Positions 31,310-41,716 of a stretch of DNA of 64,000 bases are shown one piece after another. The stretch spans positions 1 through 64,000 of the forward strand of contig JAGKQJ010000001.1 of assembly GCA_017898095.1 (NCBI GenBank). Direction: 5' to 3'. The first letter of the stretch is position 1. Every line of letters starts with the position of its first letter. The translations under genes and the position numbers were made by a program. Below the pieces are notes generated by a model that did not search any database, was not told the origin of the DNA, and saw only the letters and a program-made list of their open reading frames with translations. Source of the stretch: Bacillaceae bacterium Marseille-Q3522 (GTDB lineage: Bacteria; Bacillota; Bacilli; Bacillales; Cytobacillaceae).

Positions 31310-32068
31310 ATGTTAACTAAGCGGATCATTCCTTGCTTAGATGTTAAAGACGGCCGTGTCGTAAAAGGCATTCAGTTTGTCCGCCTTCGTGATGCCGGGG
31401 ATCCGGTTGAGCTGGCAAGGTTTTATGATGAGCAAGGGGCGGATGAACTTGTATTTTTGGATATCTCCGCCTCCTATGAAGGACGGAAAACGATGGTTGA
31501 CGTCGTAAAGGCTGTTGCGGCACAACTGGCGATTCCTTTTACAGTCGGCGGCGGGATCCATTCGCTTGTGGATATGAAAAAAATGCTCCGTGCAGGTGCC
31601 GATAAAGTTTCATTAAATACGGCAGCGGTATTAAACCCGCAGCTGATTACCGAGGGAGCAAATTTTTTTGGTTCACAATGCATAGTTGTTGCGATTGATG
31701 CAAAATACGATGATGAGAAAAAGGCCTGGGTAGTTTATACGCATGGCGGCAGAACAAAAACAGACCACGATGCAATCGCGTGGGCAGAGGAAGCCGTTGA
31801 ACGCGGGGCTGGTGAAATTTTATTAACCAGCATGGACTGTGACGGCGAGAAGCAAGGCTTTGACCTTCCATTAACAGAGGCAGTCAACGCAGTTGTATCT
31901 GTTCCGGTGATTGCTTCCGGAGGTGCGGGGAAAAAAGAAGATTTTGCTGCAGTATTTCAAGAGGCAAATGCAGATGCGGCTTTGGCAGCGTCCATCTTTC
32001 ATTATAAAGAAACATCTGTTGAGGAAGTAAAAGCATATTTAAAAGAACAGGGAGTGACGATTCGTTGA
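31310..32068 (+). CDS. hisF: Imidazole glycerol phosphate synthase, cyclase subunit
   Basis: 252 residues, a TIM barrel with Asp in [15 protein letters not shown] and in [14 protein letters not shown]. It combines PRFAR with ammonia from HisH to give IGP and AICAR. A 182-base spacer separates it from hisA; this contains a GCTGC/GCAGC hairpin near 31231-31250 without a T tract, possibly an mRNA processing site. GGAGGG precedes ATG. Confidence 0.96.
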   Translation: MLTKRIIPCLDVKDGRVVKGIQFVRLRDAGDPVELARFYDEQGADELVFLDISASYEGRKTMVDVVKAVAAQLAIPFTVGGGIHSLVDMKKMLRAGADKVSLNTAAVLNPQLITEGANFFGSQCIVVAIDAKYDDEKKAWVVYTHGGRTKTDHDAIAWAEEAVERGAGEILLTSMDCDGEKQGFDLPLTEAVNAVVSVPVIASGGAGKKEDFAAVFQEANADAALAASIFHYKETSVEEVKAYLKEQGVTIR

Positions 32069-32694
32069 ATGTAGAAGAATTGCAATATGATGGACAAGGG
32101 TTAATTCCTGCGATTATACAGGACGACACGACAAAAGAGGTTTTAACGCTGGCTTACATGAATAAAGAGTCATTGCAAAAATCACTTGATACAGGAGAAA
32201 CCTGGTTTTTCAGCCGTTCCCGGCAAGAACTTTGGCATAAAGGAGAAACTAGCGGTAATACACAAAAAATCACAGAAATAAAATATGATTGCGATCAGGA
32301 TGCGCTGCTTGTATATGTCAAACCTTCCGGTCCTGCCTGCCATACAGGAAAGATCAGCTGCTTTTCCGAAACATTATTTAAAAAAGACGGACAGTTTGTA
32401 AAAAATGGAGAAGCAGCATTTATTTTATCGGAACTGGAGCAAATCATCAAAGAACGGGACGAAAAACGGCCGGAAGGAACATATACTACTTATTTATTTG
32501 AACAAGGCGTTGATAAAATTTTAAAGAAGGTTGGCGAAGAAGCATCTGAAGTGATTATTGCCGCAAAAAATCGCAGCCATGAAGAATTGAAATGGGAAAG
32601 TGCCGATCTGTTGTATCACTTGCTTGTTCTCTTACGTGAACAAAAGCTTCCGCTATCCGAAGTGCTTAATGTATTAGTGGAACGCCGCAAGTGA
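32065..32694 (+). CDS. hisI: Bifunctional phosphoribosyl-AMP cyclohydrolase / phosphoribosyl-ATP pyrophosphatase
   Basis: 209 residues. The N-terminal cyclohydrolase domain (about 1-110) has [16 protein letters not shown] and the zinc-site Asp/Cys pattern DCDQDALL...CHTGKISCF. The C-terminal pyrophosphohydrolase (about 115-205) has the acidic helix [15 protein letters not shown]. It performs steps 2 and 3. TTG 32065 overlaps the hisF stop. It is the last gene of the operon. Confidence 0.95.
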   Translation: MNVEELQYDGQGLIPAIIQDDTTKEVLTLAYMNKESLQKSLDTGETWFFSRSRQELWHKGETSGNTQKITEIKYDCDQDALLVYVKPSGPACHTGKISCFSETLFKKDGQFVKNGEAAFILSELEQIIKERDEKRPEGTYTTYLFEQGVDKILKKVGEEASEVIIAAKNRSHEELKWESADLLYHLLVLLREQKLPLSEVLNVLVERRK

Positions 32695-32779
32695 CTCAGG
32701 GGAAAGTTCTTATTATCTTCATTTTTTATCTTCTTTCTAAAGTTGCGAGTTAAAAAAGGGAACGAACCGCCTTCTGTTT

Positions 32780-32806
32780 AGCCGCTTATCTTTTGGCGGC
32801 TTTTTG
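32780..32806 (+). terminator. intrinsic terminator of the his operon
   Basis: AGCCGC pairs with GCGGCT (32796-32801) around a ten-base loop, followed by T residues. It lies about 85 bases after the hisI stop. Confidence 0.85.
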
Positions 32807-32917
32807 AACATCCTCAAAAAAATAATCACGAGCCGGCATGATAGTATCAGGATATGGATAACCGTGCCGGCTTTTCTGATATTCTTAATAAATTTGATTA
32901 CATCCACATGTCACCTA

Positions 32918-32926
32918 TGTTATACT
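32918..32926 (+). promoter_or_regulatory. extended -10 promoter ahead of yvcD
   Basis: TG-T-TATACT is a good extended -10 element. No well-spaced -35 is visible (TTGATT lies 21 bases upstream). It would give a leader of about 140 bases. Confidence 0.5.
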
Positions 32927-32956
32927 AACCAGTGTTCCAATCAAAAAGGAAGCAAG

Positions 32957-33013
32957 GTGGGCCAGGCCTTTAAACGGGACCCAGGTGGAAAATTTCAATT
33001 GGGCGGAGCATAA
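32957..33013 (+). CDS. possible 18-codon leader peptide upstream of yvcD
   Basis: GTG 32957 is preceded by AAGGAAG four bases upstream and encodes 18 residues of the type MGQAFKRDPGGKFQLGGA before TAA. It lies between the extended -10 element and yvcD. The start is poorly supported and no function is known. Confidence 0.3.
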   Translation: MGQAFKRDPGGKFQLGGA

Positions 33014-33073
33014 TTTATTTTTAGAAAGCTGAAACAGTCACTAACCAAATCAAAAATTTTTTGGAGGATTAGA

Positions 33074-34528
33074 ATGAGGAAAGACGCAAAAGGACAGCTG
33101 CTATCATTTAATCCGACAGGTGAATACTATTTTGCTATTGGAATGAAAGCGTATCAACGTAAAGCTTACCAGAAAGCAATTAAATATATCCAGAAGGCGA
33201 TCCGGCTAGAGCCGTATGAGCCGGTAATTGTTTGTCAATTGGCGATTATTTATACGGAGTTAGGCAAGTATGAACAGTCAAATGAACTTCTCCATCGAAT
33301 TTTAAATGGGATCGATAAAGAGATGGTTGAATGCCATTATTTTCTGGCAACGAATTATGTGCATATTGGCCTTTTTAAAGCAGCCTATCAACACGCATTA
33401 CGGTATTTGGATTTAGATAAAAACGGCGAATTTGTCGAGGATGCAGAAGAACTGCTTGATTTTTTATCCCTTGAGACAGATGAGCTTGAAGAATACGAAG
33501 AGGATGAGCAGATCATCAAGCAGGAACAGGCAAGGGATTTTCTCATGGCAGGCGAATTTTCAAAAGCAAAGGGAGTACTTTTGGAAATGATCAAAGAATA
33601 TCCTGAGAATTGGTCTGCTTATAATAATTTAGCGTTAGCTCATTTTTATCTAAATGAATTGCCTAAAGCGGAGGCAATTTTAAATAAAGTATTACAAACC
33701 GATCCGGGAAATTTGCATGCACTATGTAATAAAATTGTTTTTGCTTATTACGAAGAAAATGATGAAATAATAAAGCTGTATGTTGATTTATTAAAAAAAA
33801 TCAGACCGATTTCCCCTGAACATCAGTTTAAATTAGGTGCTACTTTTGCATTGGTAGGGGAGTATGAATGTGCTTTTGGATTTTTGCGCAAATTAGAAAA
33901 GCAGGGATTTGAAGGAGATGGTTCCTTTTACTTTTGGCTGTCAACCGCCGCCTATTATACGGGGAAAAAGGAATTGGCAGAGGGCTATTGGAAGAAAGTA
34001 CTAGATTTGAGTCCTGATAAAAAAGGCCAGGAACCTTGGAATGATAATCGTTTATCTCTTATTATCCAGAAAGCGGAAAGCGATAATTTAGAAGAACGCT
34101 TATTTGCAGTTTTTTTAACTTCGGTATCCGTAGAAAAAGATGCGCAACTCGTATTGAAAGCTTTGCAAGGAAATCAAAAAATGACTGCTTTAGAAGAACA
34201 ATATATTTCATACATCCAATCTGGAAAAGTTGCTGCAAAGCAGTTGTTGGTTGCCCATGAAACAGCGCAAATGCTCTACCGTTTTCATCAGCCAATTGGA
34301 AATTTGGAAATAGGCTTATATTTATTTTGGTTTTCCATCGTTATTGAGATGATGAAGAAAACATCAAAAATTTTTAAAAATAGTAATGCGTTGGCAGCAG
34401 CGGTAGAATATATATGGTTTTCATTGCGAAATGTAAAAATAACAAAAAAACGTATTGCAGAAAAATATCAATTATCTTCCGCCACTTTGCGCAAATATGT
34501 GAAGTATATCCATGATTATTTAGGGTGA
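33074..34528 (+). CDS. yvcD: Tetratricopeptide-repeat protein YvcD
   Basis: 484 residues, the same size as B. subtilis YvcD, with no signal peptide. TPR units are visible at about 15-85 (YYFAIGMKAYQRKAYQKAIKYIQKAIRL) and 155-225 (WSAYNNLALAHFYLNELPKAEAILNKVL). An acidic stretch lies near 130-145. The last 40 residues (KKRIAEKYQLSSATLRKYVKYI) resemble a helix-turn-helix. The role is unknown; it may be a scaffold or regulator. GGAGG precedes the start. Confidence 0.85.
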   Translation: MRKDAKGQLLSFNPTGEYYFAIGMKAYQRKAYQKAIKYIQKAIRLEPYEPVIVCQLAIIYTELGKYEQSNELLHRILNGIDKEMVECHYFLATNYVHIGLFKAAYQHALRYLDLDKNGEFVEDAEELLDFLSLETDELEEYEEDEQIIKQEQARDFLMAGEFSKAKGVLLEMIKEYPENWSAYNNLALAHFYLNELPKAEAILNKVLQTDPGNLHALCNKIVFAYYEENDEIIKLYVDLLKKIRPISPEHQFKLGATFALVGEYECAFGFLRKLEKQGFEGDGSFYFWLSTAAYYTGKKELAEGYWKKVLDLSPDKKGQEPWNDNRLSLIIQKAESDNLEERLFAVFLTSVSVEKDAQLVLKALQGNQKMTALEEQYISYIQSGKVAAKQLLVAHETAQMLYRFHQPIGNLEIGLYLFWFSIVIEMMKKTSKIFKNSNALAAAVEYIWFSLRNVKITKKRIAEKYQLSSATLRKYVKYIHDYLG

Positions 34529-34590
34529 GCAGATTTTTAGACTATCGCTTTATTGTTTTATAGGATATGTATAAGCAGTTGGATATTCAT

Positions 34591-34649
34591 TTATCGCAGA
34601 TTAAGGGGCAGTAATACCCCCGCCTCAAAAATGGAAGTTTTACTTTATC
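34591..34649. repeat. GGGGCAGTAAT dispersed element, single copy
   Basis: TTATCGCAGATTAAGGGGCA... to ...CCTCAAAAATGGAAG, followed by TTTTACTTTATC, matches the left arm at 25391 and the inverted copy at 39711-39769. It lies in the trxB leader, ending 9 bases before the ribosome site. Confidence 0.75.
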
Positions 34650-34655
34650 TATTAG

Positions 34656-35627
<972 letters not shown>

Positions 35628-35753
35628 TAAAAATAACTAATCTTTAACAAAAAGTCACTGTGTTTTAATTCTATTGTAACAGGGGTGAAATAAATTTCGA
35701 GTATCATAATAAGTAGAAATTGACCCCCTTTTAAGATATACAATTTTACGTGG

Positions 35754-35780
35754 CACAGGTGAAAGCCTGTGTTTTTTTTT
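35754..35780 (+). terminator. intrinsic terminator of trxB
   Basis: CACAGGT and GCCTGTG around a GAAA tetraloop, followed by nine T residues, about 125 bases after the trxB stop. Confidence 0.9.
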
Positions 35781-35875
35781 GCCTGTTTTTTTTAAATACG
35801 CAATGAATTAATTAATTCATTGTGGCGTCATAATAATAATAGTATAATGAAACAAAATGGAGCTTCTTATAATTT

Positions 35876-36050
35876 GAAACTTCCATCAGTGGGAGTTTTT
35901 TCGACGTACAGGACGTACTAGTGCCGACGTTGCAACAGGACGTTGCGCCTTTAGTCGGTAGACGTACAGGACGTACTAGTGCCGACGTTGCAACGACGTA
36001 CTAACGCCGACGTTGTTGTTCTTAGCCGGACTTCCCCGACTGATGGTTAG
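35876..36050. repeat. dispersed repeat element, copy 2 (58-bp family)
   Basis: Starts GAAACTTCCATCAGTGGG and ends ACTGATGGTTAG, the mirror image of copy 1. 58-bp units start at 35903 and 35961, then the pattern decays. Within a unit, GTAC-AGGAC-GTAC and GCAAC-AGGAC-GTTGC form hairpins, and GCCGAC pairs with GTCGGT. Confidence 0.88.
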
Positions 36051-36071
36051 TCGCGCGATAAAGAGACTGAG

Positions 36072-36539
36072 GTGACATATTTGCAGCGGGTTACAAATTG
36101 TGTATTCGTAACGGATAAAAAAGTATTGCTCCTGCAAAAACCAAGAAGAGGTTGGTGGGTTGCGCCAGGAGGAAAGATGGAACCGGGTGAATCGGTTAAG
36201 GAATCTTGTATTCGGGAATATCGTGAAGAAACAGGAATATACTTGTTGAATCCTGAAATTAAAGGAATTTTTACATTTACGATAAAAGATGGAGATAAGC
36301 TGCAGTCAGAATGGATGATGTTTACTTTTTATGCAACAGACGGAGAGGGTAAAAACGTTAAACAATCCGAGGAAGGTAAATTGGCTTGGCACGATGTTGA
36401 TTCCATTCGAGAATTGCCCATGGCACAAGGCGACCATCATATTCTTGACTATATGATACAAGGAAAGGGAATCATTTACGGCACTTTTACGTATTCACCA
36501 GCATTCGAGCTAATTAGTTATCGATTAAGTCCCAGTTAA
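36072..36539 (+). CDS. yvcI: Nudix hydrolase YvcI
   Basis: 155 residues (B. subtilis 158). The Nudix box is complete: GGKMEPGESVKESCIREYREETGI pattern, beginning near residue 36. It starts with the sequence MTYLQRVTNCV, as in the B. subtilis protein. The nucleoside-diphosphate substrate is not certain. GTG 36072 is used. It heads the yvcI-rapZ-yvcK-whiA-crh group. Confidence 0.9.
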   Translation: MTYLQRVTNCVFVTDKKVLLLQKPRRGWWVAPGGKMEPGESVKESCIREYREETGIYLLNPEIKGIFTFTIKDGDKLQSEWMMFTFYATDGEGKNVKQSEEGKLAWHDVDSIRELPMAQGDHHILDYMIQGKGIIYGTFTYSPAFELISYRLSPS

Positions 36540-36560
36540 ACGGAAATGGGGGAATGGAAA

Positions 36561-37433
36561 GTGGCAAAAAGCGCAGAAACAGACACACAAATGGTGATTA
36601 TTACAGGAATGTCGGGTGCAGGCAAAACAGTTGCTATCCAGAGCTTTGAAGATTTAGGTTTTTTTTGTGTTGATAATTTGCCGCCATCTTTGCTGCCAAA
36701 ATTTCTTGAACTTATAAAGGAATCGGAGAATAAAATGAATAAAGTAGCGCTGGTGATGGATTTACGGGGGCGCGAATTTTTCGATTCTCTTTTTAAAGCA
36801 CTTGATGATTTGGCAGAGACATCATGGATTACCCCGCATGTGTTATTTTTAGATGCTAACGACGATACGCTGGTGAGAAGATATAAAGAAACAAGGCGAT
36901 CCCATCCTTTATCTCCGTCAGGTTCACCGCTCGAAGGCATCAGGCTAGAACGGCAGTTACTTGAAGAACTGAAAGGCCGCGCGCAAACAATCTATCGAAC
37001 ATCAACAATGAAACCGCGTGAATTAAGGGAAAAAATACTCTCGGAATTTTCCATTAACAAAAAATCACTTTTTAAGGTCAATGTAATATCTTTTGGTTTT
37101 AAACATGGTATTCCAATTGATGCCGATCTTGTTTTTGATGTCCGGTTTTTACCAAATCCATATTATGTCGAGCACATGCGGCCGAAAACAGGATTAGATG
37201 ATGAAGTATCAAGCTATGTGTTAAAATGGACAGAGACATCTATATTTTTGAAAAAATTAACAGAATTACTTGCTTTCATTCTGCCTCATTATAAGCGTGA
37301 AGGGAAAGCTCAGTTGATCATTGCAATTGGGTGTACAGGAGGGCAGCATCGTTCCGTTACGATTGCCGAGTATCTTGCCGACTATTTTAAAAATGACTAT
37401 GCCACGTCCGTAACACATCGTGATATAAAGTGA
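36561..37433 (+). CDS. rapZ: RNase adapter protein RapZ (YvcJ), nucleotide-binding
   Basis: About 290 residues. Walker A GMSGAGKT lies at 16-23, a DLRGREFF segment follows, and the C-terminal half carries [10 protein letters not shown]. In B. subtilis YvcJ binds and hydrolyses GTP/ATP and affects competence; the E. coli homologue RapZ guides RNase E to GlmZ. Which role holds here is unknown. GTG 36561 is preferred because GGGGGA lies 7 bases before it; ATG 36546 is an in-frame alternative. Confidence 0.93.
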   Translation: MAKSAETDTQMVIITGMSGAGKTVAIQSFEDLGFFCVDNLPPSLLPKFLELIKESENKMNKVALVMDLRGREFFDSLFKALDDLAETSWITPHVLFLDANDDTLVRRYKETRRSHPLSPSGSPLEGIRLERQLLEELKGRAQTIYRTSTMKPRELREKILSEFSINKKSLFKVNVISFGFKHGIPIDADLVFDVRFLPNPYYVEHMRPKTGLDDEVSSYVLKWTETSIFLKKLTELLAFILPHYKREGKAQLIIAIGCTGGQHRSVTIAEYLADYFKNDYATSVTHRDIK

Positions 37434-37539
37434 AACCTTGGGGCATGCACGAAGAATCACCTGTTTTTCATATGGTGAAAGTATTCTTCATTCGATGCTG
37501 CCCATAACGAGTGAGAAAATAATGAAAGGGTAGAACGTT

Positions 37540-38508
37540 ATGCCTAGAATACCTAAGATTGTTGTCATCGGCGGCGGTACCGGTCTTCCTGTATTATTAC
37601 GGGGCTTAAAACAATACCCGTTAGATATTACGGCGATCGTAACAGTAGCAGATGACGGGGGGAGTTCCGGAAGACTTAGAAACGACTTAAACGTTCCTCC
37701 GCCCGGAGATATTCGCAATGTACTTGCTGCGCTTTCCGATGTAGAACCGCTTGTCGAAGAGATGTTTCAACATCGCTTTCACAATGCGAAAGGACTATCC
37801 GGCCATTCCTTAGGGAACCTGATTCTGGCGGCAATGACCTCAATAACCGGGAATTTTGTGCATGCAATTCAAGAAATGAGCAAAGTATTAAATGTCAGGG
37901 GAAAAGTGCTTCCTGCTGCGAATCAAAGTGTAATTTTACATGCAGAAATGGAAGATGGCACGGTTATTTCCGGTGAGTCGAAAATACCTTATTCAGGGAA
38001 GAGAATTAAACGCGTGTTCTTATCGCCAGATAATGTAAATCCGCTTCCGGAAACGATTCAGGCAATCCGCCAGGCTGATTTCATCCTCATTGGACCGGGA
38101 AGTTTATACACGAGTATTTTACCAAATTTACTGGTTCCAAAAATCGGTAATGAAATTTGCAAAGCAAAGGCAGAAAAAATTTATATTTGCAACTTAATGA
38201 CACAGGCAGGTGAAACGCTTGATTTCACAGCAAGTGACCATGTAAAAGCAATCTATGCCCATCTGCATAAAAAGTTTATTGATACAATACTTGTAAATCG
38301 GGAAGATATACCGGGAAATATTCAGCTTCGTTATAAAGAAGAAATGGCTAAGCCAGTTCATTTTGATGTGGATCAGTTGTATGAGTTGGGTTTAAATGTT
38401 ATTTTCGGCGAGATTGTAAGTTTGGAGAACGGAGTTATCCGTCATGATACAAAGGAAGTTGCCAGAATTATTTATTCATTCATAAATGGGAAAGCAGCAG
38501 CGAAGTAA
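37540..38508 (+). CDS. yvcK: Gluconeogenesis morphogenetic factor YvcK (MgfK)
   Basis: 322 residues (B. subtilis 317), CofD/UPF0052 fold. The N-terminal VVIGGGTGLPVLLRGLK loop, the VADDGGSSGRLR motif and the GNLILAAMT segment mark the family, which binds UDP-sugars. In B. subtilis it is needed for normal shape on gluconeogenic carbon sources. It lies between rapZ and whiA as usual. Confidence 0.93.
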   Translation: MPRIPKIVVIGGGTGLPVLLRGLKQYPLDITAIVTVADDGGSSGRLRNDLNVPPPGDIRNVLAALSDVEPLVEEMFQHRFHNAKGLSGHSLGNLILAAMTSITGNFVHAIQEMSKVLNVRGKVLPAANQSVILHAEMEDGTVISGESKIPYSGKRIKRVFLSPDNVNPLPETIQAIRQADFILIGPGSLYTSILPNLLVPKIGNEICKAKAEKIYICNLMTQAGETLDFTASDHVKAIYAHLHKKFIDTILVNREDIPGNIQLRYKEEMAKPVHFDVDQLYELGLNVIFGEIVSLENGVIRHDTKEVARIIYSFINGKAAAK

Positions 38509-38544
38509 TTTCATCCGTAAATGTAGTAAATGGAGGTGAAGGGG

Positions 38545-39489
38545 ATGTCTTTCGCTTCAGTAACGAAAAAAGAACTTACAAATTTAGATAGTAAGGCATG
38601 CTGCAATAAGGCCGAGCTATCCGCACTAATACGGATGAATGGGATGCTTTCTTTTTCGAATCGGGGGCTAATTGTTGACATTCAAACGGAAAATGCTGCG
38701 ATTGCCAGGCGTATTTATACATTAATAAAGAAAAACTATTCAGTTGAAGTGAAACTGTTCGTACGAAAAAAAATGCGTTTGAAAAAAAATAATGTTTATA
38801 TTGTACGTTTAGGAGACCAGGCAAAGACTATTTTGGAAGATTTGAAAATCTTGCAAGAAAATTTTGTTATTACCCGTCATATTGCAGAGGATCTTGTAAA
38901 AAAGAAATGTTGTAAGCGTTCTTATTTGCGTGGAGCTTTTCTCGCGGGCGGCTCTGTGAACAATCCGGAAACATCTTCGTATCACTTAGAAATTTTTTCT
39001 TTATATAAAGAACATAGTGAGTCTTTGGCAGAACTGATGAATCAGTTTCATTTAAACAGCAAAATACTTGAAAGAAAAAAAGGTTTCATCACGTATATAA
39101 AAGAAGCAGAAAAAATAGCCGAGTTTTTAAATATCATTGGCGCCCATGGAGCGTTGCTCCATTTTGAAGATATTAGAATTGTCAGAGATATGCGCAATTC
39201 CGTCAATCGGCTTGTCAATTGTGAAACTGCAAACTTAAATAAAACAATCGATGCCTCACTACGGCAAGTAGAAAATATTAAATTTATCGAAGAAACAATC
39301 GGCTTGCAGGCATTGCCGGATAAGCTTCGTGAAATTGCCGAGCTCCGTATCGTCCACCAGGACGTTACGCTAAAGGAACTTGGCGAATTAGTTGCAAGCG
39401 GTCAAATCAGTAAATCCGGTATTAATCACCGCTTAAGGAAAATAAATGATATCGCCGAGAAGCTTCGTGCCGGCCATCAAATAAAGTGA
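38545..39489 (+). CDS. whiA: DNA-binding protein WhiA
   Basis: 314 residues. A LAGLIDADG-derived N-terminal domain (about 1-200, with [11 protein letters not shown] and [16 protein letters not shown]) is fused to a C-terminal helix-turn-helix (about 225-305, with [23 protein letters not shown]). Homing residues are lost in the family. It affects cell division and chromosome segregation. ATG 38545 follows GGAGGTG. The dispersed repeat begins inside its stop codon. Confidence 0.94.
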   Translation: MSFASVTKKELTNLDSKACCNKAELSALIRMNGMLSFSNRGLIVDIQTENAAIARRIYTLIKKNYSVEVKLFVRKKMRLKKNNVYIVRLGDQAKTILEDLKILQENFVITRHIAEDLVKKKCCKRSYLRGAFLAGGSVNNPETSSYHLEIFSLYKEHSESLAELMNQFHLNSKILERKKGFITYIKEAEKIAEFLNIIGAHGALLHFEDIRIVRDMRNSVNRLVNCETANLNKTIDASLRQVENIKFIEETIGLQALPDKLREIAELRIVHQDVTLKELGELVASGQISKSGINHRLRKINDIAEKLRAGHQIK

Positions 39490-39769
39490 AACTTCCATCA
39501 GTGGTGGTTTTCGACGTACAGGACGTACTAGTGCCGACGTTGCAACAGGACGTTGCGCCTTTAGTCGGTAGACGTACAGGACGTACTAGTGCCGACGTTG
39601 CAACAGGACGTTGCGCCTTTAGTCGGTAGACGTACAGGACGTACTAGTGCCGACGTTGCAACAGGACGCCTGAGATCTTAGTCGGCATTAATCCTCCGCT
39701 TAAAATGATTGGTTTCACCTCTATTTTTGAGGCAGGGGCATTACTGCCCCTTAATCTGCGATAAAATAA
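39483..39769. repeat. dispersed repeat element, copy 3 (three 58-bp units) fused to a GGGGCAGTAAT element
   Basis: Starts GTGAAACTTCCATCAGTGG over the whiA stop. 58-bp units begin at 39513, 39571 and 39629; the first two are near-identical and the third diverges at its end. The right part, 39711-39769, is the inverted GGGGCAGTAAT element (GAGGCAGGGGCATTACTGCC). Confidence 0.92.
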
Positions 39770-39892
39770 CGTCGAGAAATTTTTCAAGCGTATTTGATAT
39801 TATAGCCCTTCAGCAATAAATGTGAATTTTCATAAATGAAGAGTATCCGTTTTAAGATGAAATAGGGATAAAGTAATTGGGAGGAATGAAAG

Positions 39893-40150
39893 ATGGAAAG
39901 GAAAGAAGCAACCGTTCATTTAAAAACGGGTCTGCAGGCAAGACCAGCAGCATTATTCGTTCAAGAAGCAAACCGGTTCTCCTCAGAAGTATACTTAGAA
40001 AAAGACGGAAAACGGGTAAATGCCAAGAGCATCATGGGGCTTATGAGTCTGGCGATAAGTACCGGCAGTACATTAACGCTTATGGCAGACGGCAGTGATG
40101 AAAAGGAAGCTGTTGAAGTATTGTCAAAATTTATTGAAGAGGATAGGTAG
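39893..40150 (+). CDS. crh: Catabolite-repression HPr-like protein Crh
   Basis: 85 residues, the same length as in B. subtilis. The HPr active-site His15 is replaced by Gln15 (TGLQARPAA), and the regulatory Ser46 (NAKSIMGL) is kept. It cannot work in PTS phosphotransfer but is phosphorylated by HprK to become a CcpA cofactor. GGGAGGAATG precedes ATG. A terminator shared with the convergent clpP side follows. Confidence 0.96.
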   Translation: MERKEATVHLKTGLQARPAALFVQEANRFSSEVYLEKDGKRVNAKSIMGLMSLAISTGSTLTLMADGSDEKEAVEVLSKFIEEDR

Positions 40151-40211
40151 GGGATAGCTGTCCCCCTTCATCTGCAAAGATTCGAATTTAACGATCATTT
40201 CCTGAACAAAG

Positions 40212-40254
40212 AAAAAAGCCTGCAGGGAAATTTTACTTCCCTGTAGGCTTTTTT
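40212..40254 (+). terminator. intrinsic terminator of crh
   Basis: AGCCTGCAGGGA pairs with TCCCTGTAGGCT, flanked by A and T runs. The symmetry allows use from both crh and clpP. Confidence 0.88.
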
Positions 40255-40319
40255 GCTTTATAAAGAGTCAGAGCCGCGAAAAGAAGGAGATTCCGGATGA
40301 AACAGCATTCCATTTTTCC

Positions 40320-40433
40320 TCTTGATATTTCGCGAATTTCAAAAGCGGTTGCTTTTTATCTTTTCATGCTGGAAAGGTAAAGACCTCAAGCACTGGTGGG
40401 AATTAATCAGGTGGGGCAGAGTCCCGCCTGATT
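40320..40433. repeat. inverted copy of the AAGCATGGAAAGATAAAA element with an AATCAGGTGGG hairpin
   Basis: TTTTTATCTTTTCATGCTGG near 40346 is the reverse complement of the motif at about 7345 and 9045. Next to it, AATCAGGTGGG (40405-40415) pairs with CCCGCCTGATT (40423-40433). The same AATCAGGTGG word occurs near 8992 and 41198. Confidence 0.6.
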
Positions 40434-40462
40434 TCCCGATGTTTCAGCTTCCTGAAACGAGT

Positions 40463-41062
40463 TCACTTTTTATCATTTGATGGCAGACGAGTAATAATAT
40501 GATCAATTAATCCGTATTCTTTTGCTCTTTCAGCTGTCATAAAGTTGTCGCGATCCGTGTCTTTTGAAATCACTTCTAGCGGTTGTCCTGTACGTTCAGC
40601 AAGAATACCGTTTAATTTTTCACGAAGGAAAAGGATTCTTTTTGCGGCAATTTCAATTTCCGTTGCCTGTCCTTGTGCGCCACCGAGCGGCTGGTGAATC
40701 ATCACTTCCGCATTCGGGAGGGCAAAGCGTTTTCCTTTTTCCCCTGCAGCTAGCAGGAAAGCCCCCATGGAAGCCGCCATTCCGATACAAATCGTCTGCA
40801 CATTGGATTTCACGTACTGCATCGTATCATAAATTGCCATCCCGGCCGTAATACTGCCGCCTGGGCTGTTAATGTAGAGTGAAATATCCTTATCCGGATT
40901 TTCTGTATCTAGAAACAAAAGCTGGGCAACAATTGCGTTAGCGACATTATCATCAATTGCGCTGCCAAGCATAATAATACGGTCTTTTAGCAGACGGGAG
41001 TAAATATCGTATGCGCGTTCTCCCCTGTTTGTTTGTTCAATAACTGTCGGAATTAAATTCAT
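40463..41062 (-). CDS. clpP: ATP-dependent Clp protease proteolytic subunit
   Basis: 199 residues. The triad Ser98 (GMAASMGAF), His123 (MIHQPLGG) and an Asp near 172 is intact. It forms the tetradecameric chamber used by ClpC, ClpX and ClpE. AAGGAGG precedes the start. Transcription is leftwards from a promoter overlapped by a perfect CtsR operator. Confidence 0.97.
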   Translation of the reverse strand: MNLIPTVIEQTNRGERAYDIYSRLLKDRIIMLGSAIDDNVANAIVAQLLFLDTENPDKDISLYINSPGGSITAGMAIYDTMQYVKSNVQTICIGMAASMGAFLLAAGEKGKRFALPNAEVMIHQPLGGAQGQATEIEIAAKRILFLREKLNGILAERTGQPLEVISKDTDRDNFMTAERAKEYGLIDHIITRLPSNDKK

Positions 41063-41101
41063 GTTTATGCCTCCTTAAAAATAGGTAACTACCGTGCTTT
41101 T

Positions 41102-41131
41102 ATCATACACAAAAGGTCAAATAAGGTCAAA
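41102..41131 (-). promoter_or_regulatory. clpP promoter with CtsR operator
   Basis: The operator AGGTCAAATAAGGTCAAA (41114-41131) is a perfect CtsR heptad direct repeat. On the minus strand TTGACC (41125-41130), a 17-base spacer and TATGAT (41102-41107) form a SigA promoter that it overlaps. The gap 41143-41443 beyond it holds a partial copy of the AATCAGGTGG element near 41170-41235 and otherwise nothing clear. Confidence 0.92.
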
Positions 41132-41443
41132 TAAAATACACAAAAAGTTAATTTTGAAAGGAAAAGTCCTCCACCGCTAATCGAAATGTAGGCGGGAATT
41201 TTTAATCAGGTGGAGTAGAGCGCTTGATTTCCTGAGTTCCTGCGCTTACTGAAAAACATCCGTTTTCACATTCATGATACCCAATTAGATTGTATTTAAA
41301 ACTTGGGGTTCTTACAAAGAAAGAATTTTTTAAAAAGGATGAAAATAATTCAATTTAAAGTAGAAAGTAAAAAAACACGTGAGTTAAGGCACTTACTCTG
41401 TTATTATATATTAGTAAAATAGTAATGAAAGTTGTGTTATAAG

Positions 41444-41716
41444 ATGCCTAGATTGTCCTATATGATTACTCATAGTTTTTATCGAGACAATTTGCAAATC
41501 CAACTTTATCATGGTACGTGTGGTTTTGACTATAAGAGGTTAACAGCACTATTGAAACCTATGAATTTTACACCTAGAGTGAATCGTCCACATTTTGAAT
41601 ATGATCAATTATGGATTGGATCAAAAAAATTATTGCTTAAAGTTAAAAATACACATATAATATATCAGAATAAAGAGGAGGTTGAGAAAATTGAAACTAC
41701 AGCATCAGTTCAGTGA
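41444..41716 (+). CDS. hypothetical protein
   Basis: About 90 residues from ATG 41444 (an in-frame earlier start at 41432 is possible). Basic and aromatic-rich, with YDQLWIGSKKLLLKVKN near the middle. No family is recognised and no signal peptide is seen. The ribosome site is weak. It overlaps the next gene by 26 bases, which suggests a two-gene unit inserted between clpP and tRNA-Arg. Confidence 0.5.
   Translation: MPRLSYMITHSFYRDNLQIQLYHGTCGFDYKRLTALLKPMNFTPRVNRPHFEYDQLWIGSKKLLLKVKNTHIIYQNKEEVEKIETTASVQ

Noticed and set aside
35876-36050. CRISPR array
   Set aside because: The 58-bp units are contiguous without unique spacers, and no cas genes are present. It is a tandem repeat.
39483-39769. 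CRISPR array
   Set aside because: Repeats directly abut and share end sequences with other dispersed copies; there are no variable spacers.
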